Assembly (NCBI GenBank): GCA_002399405.1
Contig: DHDP01000005.1
Span: forward strand, 62,001 to 126,000
DNA length: 64,000 bases
Reading direction: 5' to 3'
Origin: Treponema sp. UBA4873
GTDB lineage: Bacteria > Spirochaetota > Spirochaetia > Treponematales > Treponemataceae
Below, piece after piece: positions 1 through 9,786 of this stretch (its first letter is position 1; each line of letters starts with the position of its first letter). Under the pieces are notes generated by a model. The model saw only the letters and a program-made list of their open reading frames with translations. It was not told where the DNA came from and made no database searches. The position numbers and the translations under genes were made by a program.

Positions 1-1589
1 AAGGTCCGCAGTATACGTATACCGGAACGACAATCAAGGGAAACGAGATATTCAAGGCCGATAAACTTCTTTCATACATCAAGCTCAAGGAAGGTTCCGT
101 CTACAACCAGACAAAATATCAGGAAGGACTGCAGAACATTACGGGCCTGTACGCGGAGAACGGATACATGACGAATCAGTATACGCCTGAAGTCACTAAA
201 GACGCGGAGCGCAAGACGATATCTTTTACGCTTACGATAGTCGAACGCGCGCGCAGCCACATTGAAAATATTATTATTAAGGGAAATACGAAAACGAAGG
301 ATTACGTCATCAGACGCGAACTTCCGATCGAACCGGGCGACGTGTTCTCCCGCGATAAAGTCATGACCGGTCTGCGCAATCTGTACAACCTGCAGTATTT
401 CTCGAGCGTCGTTCCGGAACCTGTGGCGGGATCCGAATCGGACCTTGTCGATCTGGTGATTACGGTCGAAGAGCAGTCCACGACGTCGCTCGAATTCGGC
501 ATGACGTTCTCCGGCGTTTCCGACCCGGACGAATTTCCGGTGTCGCTCTTTGCCAAATGGCAGAATTCCAATTTGTGGGGCGAAGGAAAAACAGTCTCCG
601 CAAGCACGACGATTTCAAGCACCGATCAGTCCGTAAGCGGATCGTACGGGCAGAACTGGCTGTTCGGACTGCCGCTCGGTCTGAGCGAGTCGCTTTCCGT
701 TTCACATTCGAATGAGTCTGCATTGCGGAACGCATGGCTGCCCGACGGCACGCTCGACGACGATTCGTATTATATGCAGTATGAAGACTACTCGGTGACG
801 CTCAGCTCGTCCGTCGGCAGGCGGTGGACGCCGAATTTCGCAATTCTTTCGTGGGGCGGCGGTCTCGCCACGACATTGAGCAACAATATATACGATGAAG
901 CGCTGTATACGCCCGTCGATTCGAGCATCAATCAGGCCGCAAACAGGTTCGGACTGAACAATTCCATCTGGACGAGTTTTTCGATCGACAACCGCGATAT
1001 TAACTACGATCCGTCGAAGGGATGGTTCTCGAGTGAGCGTGTGGCATGGTACGGACTTCTGCCGGGCATAGAAAAAGAGTTCTTCCTCAGGACCGATACG
1101 AAGCTTGAGGGATATGTGACGCTGTTTAATATTCCGTTCGGTGACAAATGGTCGCTCAAAGGCGTGCTCGCCGCATACACCGGTTTTTCGGCCATATTCC
1201 CGGTTCCCGGCTCGCTGCTCGGCGATTCGAACAAAGTGTACATCGACGGTATGTTCAATGCGCGCGGCTGGACGGATATTTACGACTCGACGCGAGGAAA
1301 GGCTATGCTGAGCAACAGACTTGAATTCCGCGTGCCGCTCGTGCAGAATGTCATAGGTGTCGACGCATTCCTCGACGCCGCCGCGGTAAAGAGCGAAGTC
1401 TCCTCCATGTTCAACGATTTGTCGCTCAGCGATTTCTATTACAGTACGGGACCGGGAATCAGATTCCTTCTGCCGCAGTTCCCGCTTCATCTGCTGTTTG
1501 CAAACACGTTCCGTTACAGCGAATCGAAGGGATTCTACTGGGTGGACAGCTGGCAGTTCGTTCTTTCGTTCAATATTACCAATAAATAG
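1..1589 (+). CDS. bamA: Outer-membrane assembly factor BamA, C-terminal part (5' end outside window)
   Basis: Central subunit of the machine that folds beta-barrel proteins into the outer membrane. The reading frame is open from base 3, so the gene starts upstream. The visible part begins inside a POTRA repeat (GPQYTYTG, then LKEGSVYNQTKY), followed by a second POTRA (IENIIIKGNTKTKDYVIRRE) at about bases 260-480. The rest is an Omp85 barrel of alternating aromatic/polar strands. An FNARGW motif near base 1256 corresponds to the family's conserved barrel-lumen V/IRGF loop. The protein ends FNITNK rather than on a terminal aromatic residue. The neighbours skp and mutS lie downstream; the bamA-skp pairing is common in diderms. 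I am confident of the family, less so of the number of POTRA repeats because the N-terminus is missing. Confidence 0.93.
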   Translation, partial: GPQYTYTGTTIKGNEIFKADKLLSYIKLKEGSVYNQTKYQEGLQNITGLYAENGYMTNQYTPEVTKDAERKTISFTLTIVERARSHIENIIIKGNTKTKDYVIRRELPIEPGDVFSRDKVMTGLRNLYNLQYFSSVVPEPVAGSESDLVDLVITVEEQSTTSLEFGMTFSGVSDPDEFPVSLFAKWQNSNLWGEGKTVSASTTISSTDQSVSGSYGQNWLFGLPLGLSESLSVSHSNESALRNAWLPDGTLDDDSYYMQYEDYSVTLSSSVGRRWTPNFAILSWGGGLATTLSNNIYDEALYTPVDSSINQAANRFGLNNSIWTSFSIDNRDINYDPSKGWFSSERVAWYGLLPGIEKEFFLRTDTKLEGYVTLFNIPFGDKWSLKGVLAAYTGFSAIFPVPGSLLGDSNKVYIDGMFNARGWTDIYDSTRGKAMLSNRLEFRVPLVQNVIGVDAFLDAAAVKSEVSSMFNDLSLSDFYYSTGPGIRFLLPQFPLHLLFANTFRYSESKGFYWVDSWQFVLSFNITNK

Positions 1590-1613
1590 GATTTTACAGG
1601 AAGGTTTTAAAAG

Positions 1614-2144
1614 ATGAGAAAGACAGAAAAAATAATAAGTATTGTGTTCGCCGCCGCAATTTTTGCGTGTGCAGGGCTTTCCGCCCAGCAGATAACTAAA
1701 TTCGGCGTTGTCGATACGGCGAAAGTATACAACGCGTATTTCCGCAATTCTTCCGCAGTCCGCAGTTATGACAGGAAGAAGGCGGAGTATCAGCAGGAAA
1801 TAAATACAAGAACGCAGGAACTGCGCGACCTGCAGCAGAAAAAACTCGATTATCAGGCTGCGGGTGACGATTCGAACACGCTCCGCGTTGAAGGCGACAT
1901 CACGAAGAAAACCGAATACCTCAACGAATATACGAACGCGAAGAATGTGGAACTTGCGACCATGCAGAAATCGCTTCAGAATTCCGACGAGTTTTATAAA
2001 AAGCTGTACAGCGTGCTTGCAAAAATAGCCGAGTCGGGAGGCTACAGCATGATTCTGAGTCTGCAGCAGGACAATGCCATTCTCTGGTACAGCAGCTCGG
2101 TGGACATTACCGATCAGGTGATTACCGAGCTCGGAAACAACTGA
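1614..2144 (+). CDS. skp: Periplasmic chaperone of the Skp/OmpH family
   Basis: Predicted periplasmic holdase that carries unfolded outer-membrane proteins to BamA. The 176-residue product has a signal peptide (hydrophobic stretch at residues 9-23, probable cleavage after LSA). The start of the mature domain reads FGVVDTAKVYNAYF, typical of Skp. A long charged helical arm at about residues 50-120, rich in Gln, Lys and Glu, is the tentacle region, and the C-terminal strand returns to the trimer core. An AGGAAGG ribosome site lies about eight bases before the ATG. The gene follows bamA by 24 bases and precedes mutS by 4, so all three are probably cotranscribed. The length matches the family. 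Confidence 0.9.
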   Translation: MRKTEKIISIVFAAAIFACAGLSAQQITKFGVVDTAKVYNAYFRNSSAVRSYDRKKAEYQQEINTRTQELRDLQQKKLDYQAAGDDSNTLRVEGDITKKTEYLNEYTNAKNVELATMQKSLQNSDEFYKKLYSVLAKIAESGGYSMILSLQQDNAILWYSSSVDITDQVITELGNN

Positions 2145-2148
2145 CACC

Positions 2149-4743
2149 ATGGAGACTGAACCGGAAAAAACGCCGCTGATGGCACAATACGAGTCGGTAA
2201 AAGCAAAATATAAAAATGAAGTGCTTTTTTTCCGGCTCGGTGATTTTTACGAAATGTTCAACGGGGATGCGGTAGAAGTATCGCGTCTTCTTAATTTAAC
2301 GCTTACTCACCGCGCGGACAGTCCGATGTGCGGCATTCCGTACCATGCGGCGAAAATTTACATTGCGCGTCTGCTGCGGCTCGGGAAAAAAGTCGTCATC
2401 TGCGAACAGGTCGGAGAGATTGCACACGGAAAAGGTCTTACCGAACGCAAAGTCGTCGAAGTGATTACGCCGGGTACGGCCGTCGAGTCGGAATATCTGG
2501 AAGGCAGCATCAACAACTATCTTGCGGCGCTTTCCGTTTCGCACGGACGGGCGGGGTTTGCGTTCATAGACGTTACGACGTCGTCGTTCAGCGCGACGTC
2601 GTGGCCTGCGTCCGCCATGGCGGAGAATTTTCCGAAGGAACTCGGACGGTGCGTTCCGCGTGAAATCCTGCTGCCGCAGTCGCTCAAATCGAACGATACG
2701 GTGCAGCAGGCGCTTTCGACCCTGCCTGATTTGTCTGTGTCGTACTATCCCGACTGGGATTTTTCCGCGGACGTTTCGTACAAACGGCTTACGGCACAGT
2801 TTAAAACGGCGAACCTGCAGCCGTTCGGCCTCACCGAAGAATCCCCCGAGGTTCCGCCGGCGGGCTTCCTGCTCGACTATCTTGAAAAGACGACGAATAC
2901 GGAAGTGCCTCACGTGAGCGGCATAAAAATATACCGCGACAATCAGTTTCTTGTCATAGACGATTCGTCGCGCCGGAATCTGGAGATAGTGGCCAATCTC
3001 CGCGACGGCAGCGTCCAGTACAGTCTGCTCGAATGTGTGAACTACACGAAGACCGCCATGGGCAACCGCATGATACGCTCGTGGCTTTTGTATCCGCTGA
3101 CTGACCCGGCAAAGATACGCGCGCGGCAGGACCACGTCGCACTTTTTGCGGAGAACAGAAAGCTGCTCGACAGCGTGCGGAATCAGCTTGAACCGGTGCT
3201 CGACATCGAACGCCTTGCGGGGCGCATAGCGATGGACAGGGCGCATCCGAAGGATCTGCAGGCGCTGCGTGCGAGCCTTGAAAGCTGGCTCTCCGTGAGG
3301 AAATCGCTCGAACAGTACGACTTTTCGTCCGTCCCGCCGGAGCCTGCTGAAAAGATAATCGGCATTATTAAAAACGCGATTCTCGACGATCCCTCGACGA
3401 ATATCACCGACGGCGGCATCATTAAGGAAGGGTGGTCGAAGGACCTTGACCACTGGCGGGAAATACACGACAACTTCGGTAAAATCCTCAACGAATACGA
3501 AGCGGAAGAGAAGGCGAAGACGGGAATAAGCACACTGAGGATCAAGTACACGAACGCTTCCGGCTATTTCATCGAAATAAGCAAAGGAAAGCTTTCCGCC
3601 GTTCCGCCTCATTTCATCATGCGCCGCTCGCTCGTGAACGGCGACCGGTATACGACTGAAAAGCTTCAGGAACTTGAACACGAGCTGACCGAAGCGGGTA
3701 CGAAGATTCTCGAGCTTGAACGCGACCTGTATGTGGAAATCCGCAACCAGATGCACGAATACGTACCGTATCTTATGCAGGCTGCCGGAGAACTTGCGTA
3801 TACCGACGCGTCCGCTTCTCTTGCGGAAGCTGCCGTTCTTCACAACTGGGTTCGTCCTGTCGTGGATGAAGGAACTGAATTCGAGGTAAAGGACGGACGG
3901 CATCCTGTCGTCGAACTTCACATGCCTACCGGCGAGTTTGTGCCGAACGATCTTGAGATAAGCGCGGAAGACGACGGGAAACCTTCATTCGCGCTTATAA
4001 CGGGGCCGAACATGGCCGGAAAGTCGACCTATCTCAGACAGAACGCTCTTATCGCACTGCTTGCGCAGACGGGATCTTTCGTTCCGGCGTCATCCGCGCG
4101 ACTCGGCGTTGTGGACCGCATATTCTGCCGCGTCGGCGCAAGCGACAACCTTGCGCGCGGCGAATCGACGTTCCTCGTGGAGATGACGGAAACGGCGAAC
4201 ATACTGCGCTCCGCGACTGAAAAATCGCTCGTCATCATGGATGAGGTCGGACGCGGGACGTCGACGGAAGACGGACTTGCGATTGCGTGGGCTGTGTCCG
4301 AATATCTGCTCGACGTGATAAAGTGCAAAACGCTGTTCGCAACGCACTATCACGAGCTTACGCGCATGGAGCACAAGTCGCTTAAAATGCTGTGCATGGA
4401 CGTGGACGAGCGGAACGGCACTGTCGTCTTCCTGCGCAAAGTTAAGGAAGGCGCCGCGGAGGATTCGTACGGCATCCACGTTGCCCGTCTTGCAGGCATT
4501 CCGCAGCAGGTCACAGACCGCGCGAACGTGATTCTTTCGCATATTCAGGCGGTCGCCGCGGACCGTCCCGTGCTTGAGTCGGTCCCCGCGTCTGTTCCGC
4601 AGGCTGCTCCCAAGTCGCCGGGGCTGTTCAGCGACGAGGAAATCGTTCTCGACGAAATTCTTTCCTCTGACCCCGACAGCATGACGCCGCTTTCGGCGCT
4701 TCAGGCGCTCGCACGGTGGAAAAAATCGCTGTCGGGCCGGTAA
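2149..4743 (+). CDS. mutS: DNA mismatch repair ATPase MutS
   Basis: Recognises base mismatches and small loops and starts repair with MutL, which is not in this window. The 864 residues match full-length MutS1. The mismatch-reading Phe-X-Glu motif is F33-Y34-E35 in the N-terminal domain. The ATPase domain has Walker A GPNMAGKS at 619-626 and Walker B ending in D698-E699 (VIMDEVGRGTSTEDG), followed by the FATHYHELT dimer motif. The C-terminus carries a Pro-rich linker and a short helical tail. Only four bases separate the start codon from the skp stop and there is no strong ribosome site, which suggests translational coupling. Confidence 0.97.
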   Translation: METEPEKTPLMAQYESVKAKYKNEVLFFRLGDFYEMFNGDAVEVSRLLNLTLTHRADSPMCGIPYHAAKIYIARLLRLGKKVVICEQVGEIAHGKGLTERKVVEVITPGTAVESEYLEGSINNYLAALSVSHGRAGFAFIDVTTSSFSATSWPASAMAENFPKELGRCVPREILLPQSLKSNDTVQQALSTLPDLSVSYYPDWDFSADVSYKRLTAQFKTANLQPFGLTEESPEVPPAGFLLDYLEKTTNTEVPHVSGIKIYRDNQFLVIDDSSRRNLEIVANLRDGSVQYSLLECVNYTKTAMGNRMIRSWLLYPLTDPAKIRARQDHVALFAENRKLLDSVRNQLEPVLDIERLAGRIAMDRAHPKDLQALRASLESWLSVRKSLEQYDFSSVPPEPAEKIIGIIKNAILDDPSTNITDGGIIKEGWSKDLDHWREIHDNFGKILNEYEAEEKAKTGISTLRIKYTNASGYFIEISKGKLSAVPPHFIMRRSLVNGDRYTTEKLQELEHELTEAGTKILELERDLYVEIRNQMHEYVPYLMQAAGELAYTDASASLAEAAVLHNWVRPVVDEGTEFEVKDGRHPVVELHMPTGEFVPNDLEISAEDDGKPSFALITGPNMAGKSTYLRQNALIALLAQTGSFVPASSARLGVVDRIFCRVGASDNLARGESTFLVEMTETANILRSATEKSLVIMDEVGRGTSTEDGLAIAWAVSEYLLDVIKCKTLFATHYHELTRMEHKSLKMLCMDVDERNGTVVFLRKVKEGAAEDSYGIHVARLAGIPQQVTDRANVILSHIQAVAADRPVLESVPASVPQAAPKSPGLFSDEEIVLDEILSSDPDSMTPLSALQALARWKKSLSGR

Positions 4744-4794
4744 AAAGAGTAAAAAAACGCGTGAAAAAGCAAAACGCAGACGATATAGTATTGT

Positions 4795-5565
4795 GTGAAT
4801 CATTTTATTTTTGAGTGCGGGCAGTACGTTCTCCGGTGCATGCGGGAACTGCTCACTGTGCTCGCAGGCGGCGGCGAATGTGCCGTCTGCGGCGGCCGGT
4901 GCGGTGCCGTTCCCGTATGCCGGACGTGCGCAAAAACATATTTTACGCCTGATTTGTTTACTGCGGAACGATGTTCCGTCTGCGGAAAGAAACTTGTTTC
5001 GGAACACGGTATGTGCATGCAGTGCCGTTCGGAGCGGCTTCTGAAACATACTGACAGTGTTTTTCCGCTGTATTCGTACCGGCTGTGGAACAGCGTTCTT
5101 CTGTTCCGCTGGAAAATCGGCGGGGAGCGTTCACTGTCGCCGTTTTTTGCGGATCGGCTTGCGGCGGCGCTTGCCGTTCTGCCGCAGGGATTCGCCGTGG
5201 TTCCCGTACCGCCTCGTCCGGGAAAGATTCGGAAGAAGGGCTGGGACCAGATCGACGAGCTGTGCACGTTTCTGGAGCTGCGCCGGAAATACTGTGTGTG
5301 CCGCATTCTGGAACGAAGCACGGTGAAGGAGCAGAAGGCGCTCGACCGCACGGGACGGCTTGAGACGATCGGCAGATCGTATTCGCTTAAAACCGGCGGA
5401 AAATTAAAACGCGGACTTAAGTCTGCGGGCGGACTCGTGCCCGAAACCGTGTGTCTTATAGACGATGTCGTGACGACGGGTGCTACAATCGAAGGGTGTG
5501 CGACAGTTTTAAAAGCTGCAGGAGTAAAGAAAGTGTATGCGGTCGCATTGTTTACCGTCGATTAA
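4795..5565 (+). CDS. comF: ComF-family phosphoribosyltransferase-like protein
   Basis: ComF proteins are needed for DNA uptake in some competent bacteria and resemble purine phosphoribosyltransferases; their reaction is unsettled. The 256-residue product has an N-terminal zinc-binding region with paired cysteines (CAVCGGRCG, CRTC, CSVCGKK, CMQC) at about residues 25-85. A C-terminal PRPP-binding loop reads LIDDVVTTGATI. The frame upstream is closed by a stop at 4786, so the start is GTG 4795 or possibly ATG 4840; neither has a ribosome site. A TATAGT box at 4784-4789 with GTGAAA 17 bases upstream suggests a leaderless transcript from the GTG. No other competence gene is adjacent, so the biological role is open. 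Confidence 0.85.
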   Translation: MNHFIFECGQYVLRCMRELLTVLAGGGECAVCGGRCGAVPVCRTCAKTYFTPDLFTAERCSVCGKKLVSEHGMCMQCRSERLLKHTDSVFPLYSYRLWNSVLLFRWKIGGERSLSPFFADRLAAALAVLPQGFAVVPVPPRPGKIRKKGWDQIDELCTFLELRRKYCVCRILERSTVKEQKALDRTGRLETIGRSYSLKTGGKLKRGLKSAGGLVPETVCLIDDVVTTGATIEGCATVLKAAGVKKVYAVALFTVD

Positions 5566-5639
5566 AACGTCGTATCCTTGCAAAACGTTCAAATAAGGTG
5601 TATTCTTACATATATAGTGTTTTTTTAGGGGAAAATCAT

Positions 5640-6119
5640 ATGGCTTCAGAAGATTCACAGTTTCAGCTTGTCACATTTCAACTTGGCGACGAATTATATG
5701 GTGTCGATATTATGGATGTGAAGGAAATCGTCAAAATACAGGATGTACGGCCCATACCGAACGCACCGTATTATGTCGAAGGAATTATAAATCTCCGTGG
5801 AGAAATTATTCCGATTATTGATCTGCATAAGAGATTCAGACTGAAGGCCCTTGAAAAGATGAACGATTATGATGATTTCGAAGGCGGTTTTATCATCCTG
5901 AGCATTGAAGGCAACAGGATAGGCATCATTATAGACCGTGTTGCGCGGGTCGTTCCCGTGAAGCTGAGCGACGTAAAAGAGCCTCCTCAGATGCTGAGCG
6001 GCATTGGCACTGAGTACATTCAGGGCGTTATCCGTTCTGAAACAGGATATCTTATCATGCTCAACATACGGAAACTGTTCAATCCGAAAGAACTTCAGAA
6101 AATTATCGAAATACAATAG
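5640..6119 (+). CDS. cheW: Chemotaxis coupling protein CheW
   Basis: Adaptor that links chemoreceptors to the histidine kinase CheA at receptor arrays. The 159-residue product is one CheW domain: FQLGDELYGVDIMDVKEIV at the N-terminus, then YVEGIINLRGEIIPIIDL, and a C-terminal YIQGVIRSETGYLIMLNI. The ATG is set by an AGGGGAAA ribosome site six bases upstream; a longer frame that opens upstream inside comF has no CheW homology there and is rejected as the start. It is followed after 6 bases by the DegT-like gene. A chemoreceptor is encoded at 25741-27861 in this window. Confidence 0.95.
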   Translation: MASEDSQFQLVTFQLGDELYGVDIMDVKEIVKIQDVRPIPNAPYYVEGIINLRGEIIPIIDLHKRFRLKALEKMNDYDDFEGGFIILSIEGNRIGIIIDRVARVVPVKLSDVKEPPQMLSGIGTEYIQGVIRSETGYLIMLNIRKLFNPKELQKIIEIQ

Positions 6120-6125
6120 GCCGCA

Positions 6126-7181
6126 ATGATCCGCACATACAGTACAACAATCAGACGCAAAGAAATGGATGCCGTGCTCACCTGCATGGTCGATGAGAAA
6201 ATCGGGCCCGGTGAGCTCAACACGCGGCTTATTCAGACGGTAAAGGAATTCTTCAAATGCGACGGGGCGGTCGCTTTCCGGAATCCCGCAATCGCGCTCA
6301 AATATGCGCTGAAGGCGCTCGATGTTCCCGCCGGCAGCAGCATTATGATTTCGGCGCTCGCTCCGTTCTGGCAGGCGGCCGCGCTTGAGGATCTCGGTTT
6401 CGTACCGCTCGCACTCGATGTCGATGAAACGACGGGGCTCGTTACGGCCGACATCGTTTCCGACGGAATAAAGAACGGCGGACGTATTCTGATTCTCCAC
6501 GAGACGCAGGGAATAATGCCCGACATGAATGCGGTTATGCAGCTCGGAATCCCTGTTATTGAAGACGTTTCTCAGAGCGCCGGTGCGGTTGTTCCCTCTG
6601 TCGACGAGAACGGAAATCCCGGCGAAGGCCGCCGCGCGGGTTCTTTCGGTGTGTTTTCCATTCTCGGCCTTGAGGAACACGACGTTGTCACGGCCGGCGG
6701 CGGAGCCGTCCTCATGGCTCCCGGAAGGCGCGAGTGGATTCCGCTCAAGAAATTCACCGACGCCGCACCCGTTACGGAACTTCTCCCCGATTTGAACAGC
6801 GCGCTTGCATGGGTTGAACTGCGTGAATTTCCGAAGAATGAAGCCGTGCGCAGGGAGATTTTTACGTTGTTCCAGCGCGCGTGTATGACCGGCCGTCATA
6901 AGCTGTTCGTGCGCGATACAGAAGGCGCTTCGACTATGTGCACGTTTCCCGTCGTCCTTTCAAGCGCTTACAAGGATGTAAAGCAGTACACGGACCGCAA
7001 GGATATAGAAATCAGGCCGGCGTATGAAAATTCCGTCATAGCGGTGCGCGACGAGCAGCTTTCCGCCTCGTGCATACACGCAAAATCGCTTTACCTCAGA
7101 TGCGTGTTATTTCCGCTGTATCCGCGTCTTACACGCGCTGAGACGGCAAAGATTATAAAAGTTCTCGGAACACTGCCATGA
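6126..7181 (+). CDS. DegT/DnrJ-fold protein lacking the PLP lysine
   Basis: Resembles the DegT/DnrJ/EryC1/StrS family of sugar aminotransferases: 351 residues, fold-type I layout, with the cofactor-region segment VIEDVSQSAGA (Asp147) and the glycine-rich GSFGVFSI...TAGGGAVLM segment. In active aminotransferases a lysine in this latter segment binds pyridoxal phosphate. Here the matching position is His185 or Glu183 depending on the gap, and there is no lysine between about 171 and 200. Some family members with His there act as dehydratases, so a different reaction or a non-catalytic role is possible. It sits 6 bases after cheW and 12 before nadK, without sugar-biosynthesis genes nearby. The function is not assigned. 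Confidence 0.7.
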   Translation: MIRTYSTTIRRKEMDAVLTCMVDEKIGPGELNTRLIQTVKEFFKCDGAVAFRNPAIALKYALKALDVPAGSSIMISALAPFWQAAALEDLGFVPLALDVDETTGLVTADIVSDGIKNGGRILILHETQGIMPDMNAVMQLGIPVIEDVSQSAGAVVPSVDENGNPGEGRRAGSFGVFSILGLEEHDVVTAGGGAVLMAPGRREWIPLKKFTDAAPVTELLPDLNSALAWVELREFPKNEAVRREIFTLFQRACMTGRHKLFVRDTEGASTMCTFPVVLSSAYKDVKQYTDRKDIEIRPAYENSVIAVRDEQLSASCIHAKSLYLRCVLFPLYPRLTRAETAKIIKVLGTLP

Positions 7182-7193
7182 CGAGAGGTGCTG

Positions 7194-8051
7194 ATGAAAA
7201 AATGTCTTATCGTCATAAACACTCATAAGGAAGAATCAAAATCGCTCGGAAATGAAATAGCTGTGTGGCTCCGGCTGAAAGGGATAGAGTCGTCTTTTTA
7301 CCGGTTCGACGGTTTCAGTACGGAAAATCCTTTCGGCGGATACGATTTTGTCGTGACGCTCGGCGGCGACGGTACGGTGCTTTTTGCAGCGCGGGGATGC
7401 GCGGCGCTCGGTGTGCCCGTGTTTCCGGTGAACCTGGGGGAATTCGGTTTTATAGCGAGCATCCAGAAGACTGAATGGAAGGCGAACCTCGAGCAGTTTC
7501 TCGAGGGAACGGCGTATGTCGACAAGCGTAATATGGTGCAGGCCGCTCTTGTACGCGGCAAATCGGCGGCTTTTTCCGCGGTTGCCCTCAACGATATCGT
7601 CATAAGTGCGAAGACCGCCGCGCGTACTATTTCGCTCGACATTTCGTACAACTGCGCTCCGCTCGGCGTGTTCAAGGCCGACGGCGTGATTGTAAGCACG
7701 GCAACAGGTTCGACCGCGTATTCCGCTTCGGCGGGCGGTCCCATAATCGATCCGGAGCTTGACGCGCTTGTGCTCACGCCCATCAATTCGTTTTCGCTTT
7801 CGAGCCGCCCGCTCGTGCTGAGCCCGAACGGTGAAATCGGAATCACGGTGCTGCCGTCCCGCGTTCAGGATATTATTATTACGGTGGACGGACAGGAACC
7901 GGTGAGCCTGCAGGTGGGCGACTGCATAAAAATCAGAAAGACGGCGGACAAAGTAAAGCTCGTCGGCTGCACGACGGAAAAATTCTACGACGCGCTCCGT
8001 TCAAAGCTTAACTGGTCGGGAGGACCTCATGCTGGAAGACCTGACAATTAA
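7194..8051 (+). CDS. nadK: NAD kinase
   Basis: Phosphorylates NAD to NADP in the cytoplasm. The 285-residue product shows the ATP/NAD-kinase motif GGDGT (GGDG at 57-60), the conserved ND segment (NDIVISAKT), and the glycine-rich core DGVIVSTATGSTAYSASAGG with the following PINSFSLSSRPLVL strand. ATG 7194 is preferred over GTG 7188 because GAGAGG at 7183-7188 then sits at normal ribosome-site spacing. Its last 23 bases overlap recN in another frame, a nadK-recN linkage also seen in other bacteria. Confidence 0.95.
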   Translation: MKKCLIVINTHKEESKSLGNEIAVWLRLKGIESSFYRFDGFSTENPFGGYDFVVTLGGDGTVLFAARGCAALGVPVFPVNLGEFGFIASIQKTEWKANLEQFLEGTAYVDKRNMVQAALVRGKSAAFSAVALNDIVISAKTAARTISLDISYNCAPLGVFKADGVIVSTATGSTAYSASAGGPIIDPELDALVLTPINSFSLSSRPLVLSPNGEIGITVLPSRVQDIIITVDGQEPVSLQVGDCIKIRKTADKVKLVGCTTEKFYDALRSKLNWSGGPHAGRPDN

Positions 8052-9786
8052 AGATTTCGCGCTTATCGATCAGACGACGATAGAATTCTCAAAAGGGTTT
8101 ACGGTGCTTTCAGGCGAAACAGGTGCCGGTAAATCGATCCTTATCGGCGCAGTATCTTTTCTGCTCGGGGGTAAGGCCGACGCGCAGTCGATACGTACCG
8201 GAGCGCATGAGGCATCTGTTTCAGGCACGTTCCTGCTCGACACGTCGGGGAGTACGGTGCAGAGACAGGCCGCCGCAACGGGAGAAGACGGAGAAGAGGA
8301 AGTGCTGTCGGCGCATGAATGGCTCGGGAAACACGGCATTGAACCGGAGAACGGCCGCATTATTCTTCGCCGGACGCTGCGCGACAACGGAAAGTCGTCC
8401 GCATGGATAGGCGGTACGCCCGTTACGCGCGCCGACCTTGCGTCGTTCTCGACGTTTCTCGTCGACATACACGGGCAGCACGAGCATCAGTCGCTCATGC
8501 GCGTCGCCGAGCACCGGAAATTTCTCGACGCGCGCGCCGGTATAGTCGACGAGGTGAATCAGTTTACCGCATTGTACGCGTCGCTCGTCGAAAAACGCAG
8601 GCTGCTCGACCAGATGAATTCCTCGAACGAAGACAGAGCGCGCCGCATAGAGATGTACTCGTTCGCGCTGCAGGAAATAAACGACGCAAAGCTTAAGACA
8701 GACGAGGATGCGCAGCTTGAAGAAGAAGAGAGCAGGCTTTCCTCGTATGAGAAGCTCTATGCCGACATTGAATCGATTACCGGCGCGCTGTCCGGCGGCG
8801 ACGGTGCGCTCGTTGCGTCCCTCAGGCAGGTGCGCCGCGACTGTGCTCACGCAGTGGAAATGGATAAGACGCTTTCCGACCTGGACTCGCGCATCGAATC
8901 TTCGTTTTATGAAATCTCGGACATTGCCGACGAGTTTTCCTCATACAGGGACAAACTTGTGTTCGATCCGGCGCGCCTTCAGGAAGTTCAGGACAGGCTT
9001 TCACTCATCTACAATCTCAAGAAAAAATATGCATCGTCCCCGAATGCGCCGCTTTCCGAGGTGCTCAAATATGCGGAGGAAGCGCAGGAAAATCTCGACA
9101 GACTGGGAGCCGGCAACATCGACAAAGCTGGCCTCGAGAAAGAAGTTGCCGCGCTTGAAAAACAGGTGTATATTGAAGCGAAAGCATTGTCCGAAAAGCG
9201 CAGGGCTGCGGGCGTAAAAATGTCGGGCGAGGTGGAGGCCGTTCTTGCAAAGCTCGGCATGCCCGGCACGAAGTTTTCGGTTGATGTCGCGGAAAAACCC
9301 GGTACGGGCGTGGAGCAGAAATGCGGCCCGTACGGACTCGACAACGTCGAGTTCCTCATCAGCGCGAATCCCGGCTCTCCGCTCCTGCCGCTTGCGCAGA
9401 TTGCGTCCGGCGGCGAACTTTCGCGCGTCATGCTTGCCCTGAAGACTATTTTTGCCGGAACGGATCCCGTTCAGACGCTCGTATTCGACGAAATCGACAC
9501 GGGAATCGGCGGTGAAGTCGCGGTTGCAGTCGGCAGCCATATGAAGAATCTTGCGAAAAACAAGCAGATATTGTGCATAACACATCTGGCGAGCATAGCG
9601 GTTTATGCCGATAATCAGATAAAGATAGAGAAAGGCGTGTCAGGCGGAAGAACGTCGTCCGATTGCCGTCCTGTTGCCGGAGAAGAGCGTGTGAAGGAAA
9701 TTGCCCGCATGCTTTCCGGTGAGGAATCGGAGGAATCGCTCGACCATGCCCGGTCTATGCTGCATAAATTCGGCGGAGGTATCTGA
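8029..9786 (+). CDS. recN: DNA repair ATPase RecN
   Basis: SMC-like protein that acts at DNA double-strand breaks in recombinational repair. The 585-residue product has Walker A GETGAGKS at 29-36, then VDIHGQHEHQSLM. A central coiled-coil region spans about residues 160-400 with a break in the middle. The C-terminal half has the ABC signature IASGGELSRVMLALK, Walker B LVFDEIDTGIGGE and an ICITHLASIA switch. GGGAGGACC lies just before ATG 8029. The stop TGA shares its last base with the next gene's ATG, so coupled translation is likely. Confidence 0.96.
   Translation: MLEDLTIKDFALIDQTTIEFSKGFTVLSGETGAGKSILIGAVSFLLGGKADAQSIRTGAHEASVSGTFLLDTSGSTVQRQAAATGEDGEEEVLSAHEWLGKHGIEPENGRIILRRTLRDNGKSSAWIGGTPVTRADLASFSTFLVDIHGQHEHQSLMRVAEHRKFLDARAGIVDEVNQFTALYASLVEKRRLLDQMNSSNEDRARRIEMYSFALQEINDAKLKTDEDAQLEEEESRLSSYEKLYADIESITGALSGGDGALVASLRQVRRDCAHAVEMDKTLSDLDSRIESSFYEISDIADEFSSYRDKLVFDPARLQEVQDRLSLIYNLKKKYASSPNAPLSEVLKYAEEAQENLDRLGAGNIDKAGLEKEVAALEKQVYIEAKALSEKRRAAGVKMSGEVEAVLAKLGMPGTKFSVDVAEKPGTGVEQKCGPYGLDNVEFLISANPGSPLLPLAQIASGGELSRVMLALKTIFAGTDPVQTLVFDEIDTGIGGEVAVAVGSHMKNLAKNKQILCITHLASIAVYADNQIKIEKGVSGGRTSSDCRPVAGEERVKEIARMLSGEESEESLDHARSMLHKFGGGI

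Noticed and set aside
702..2150. Minus-strand open frame of 482 codons
   Set aside because: Antisense to bamA and skp, with no domain, no ribosome site and biased composition; a shadow of codon usage.
2296..3921. Minus-strand open frame of 541 codons
   Set aside because: Lies fully within mutS; Arg/Phe/Val-rich low-quality sequence typical of an antisense shadow.
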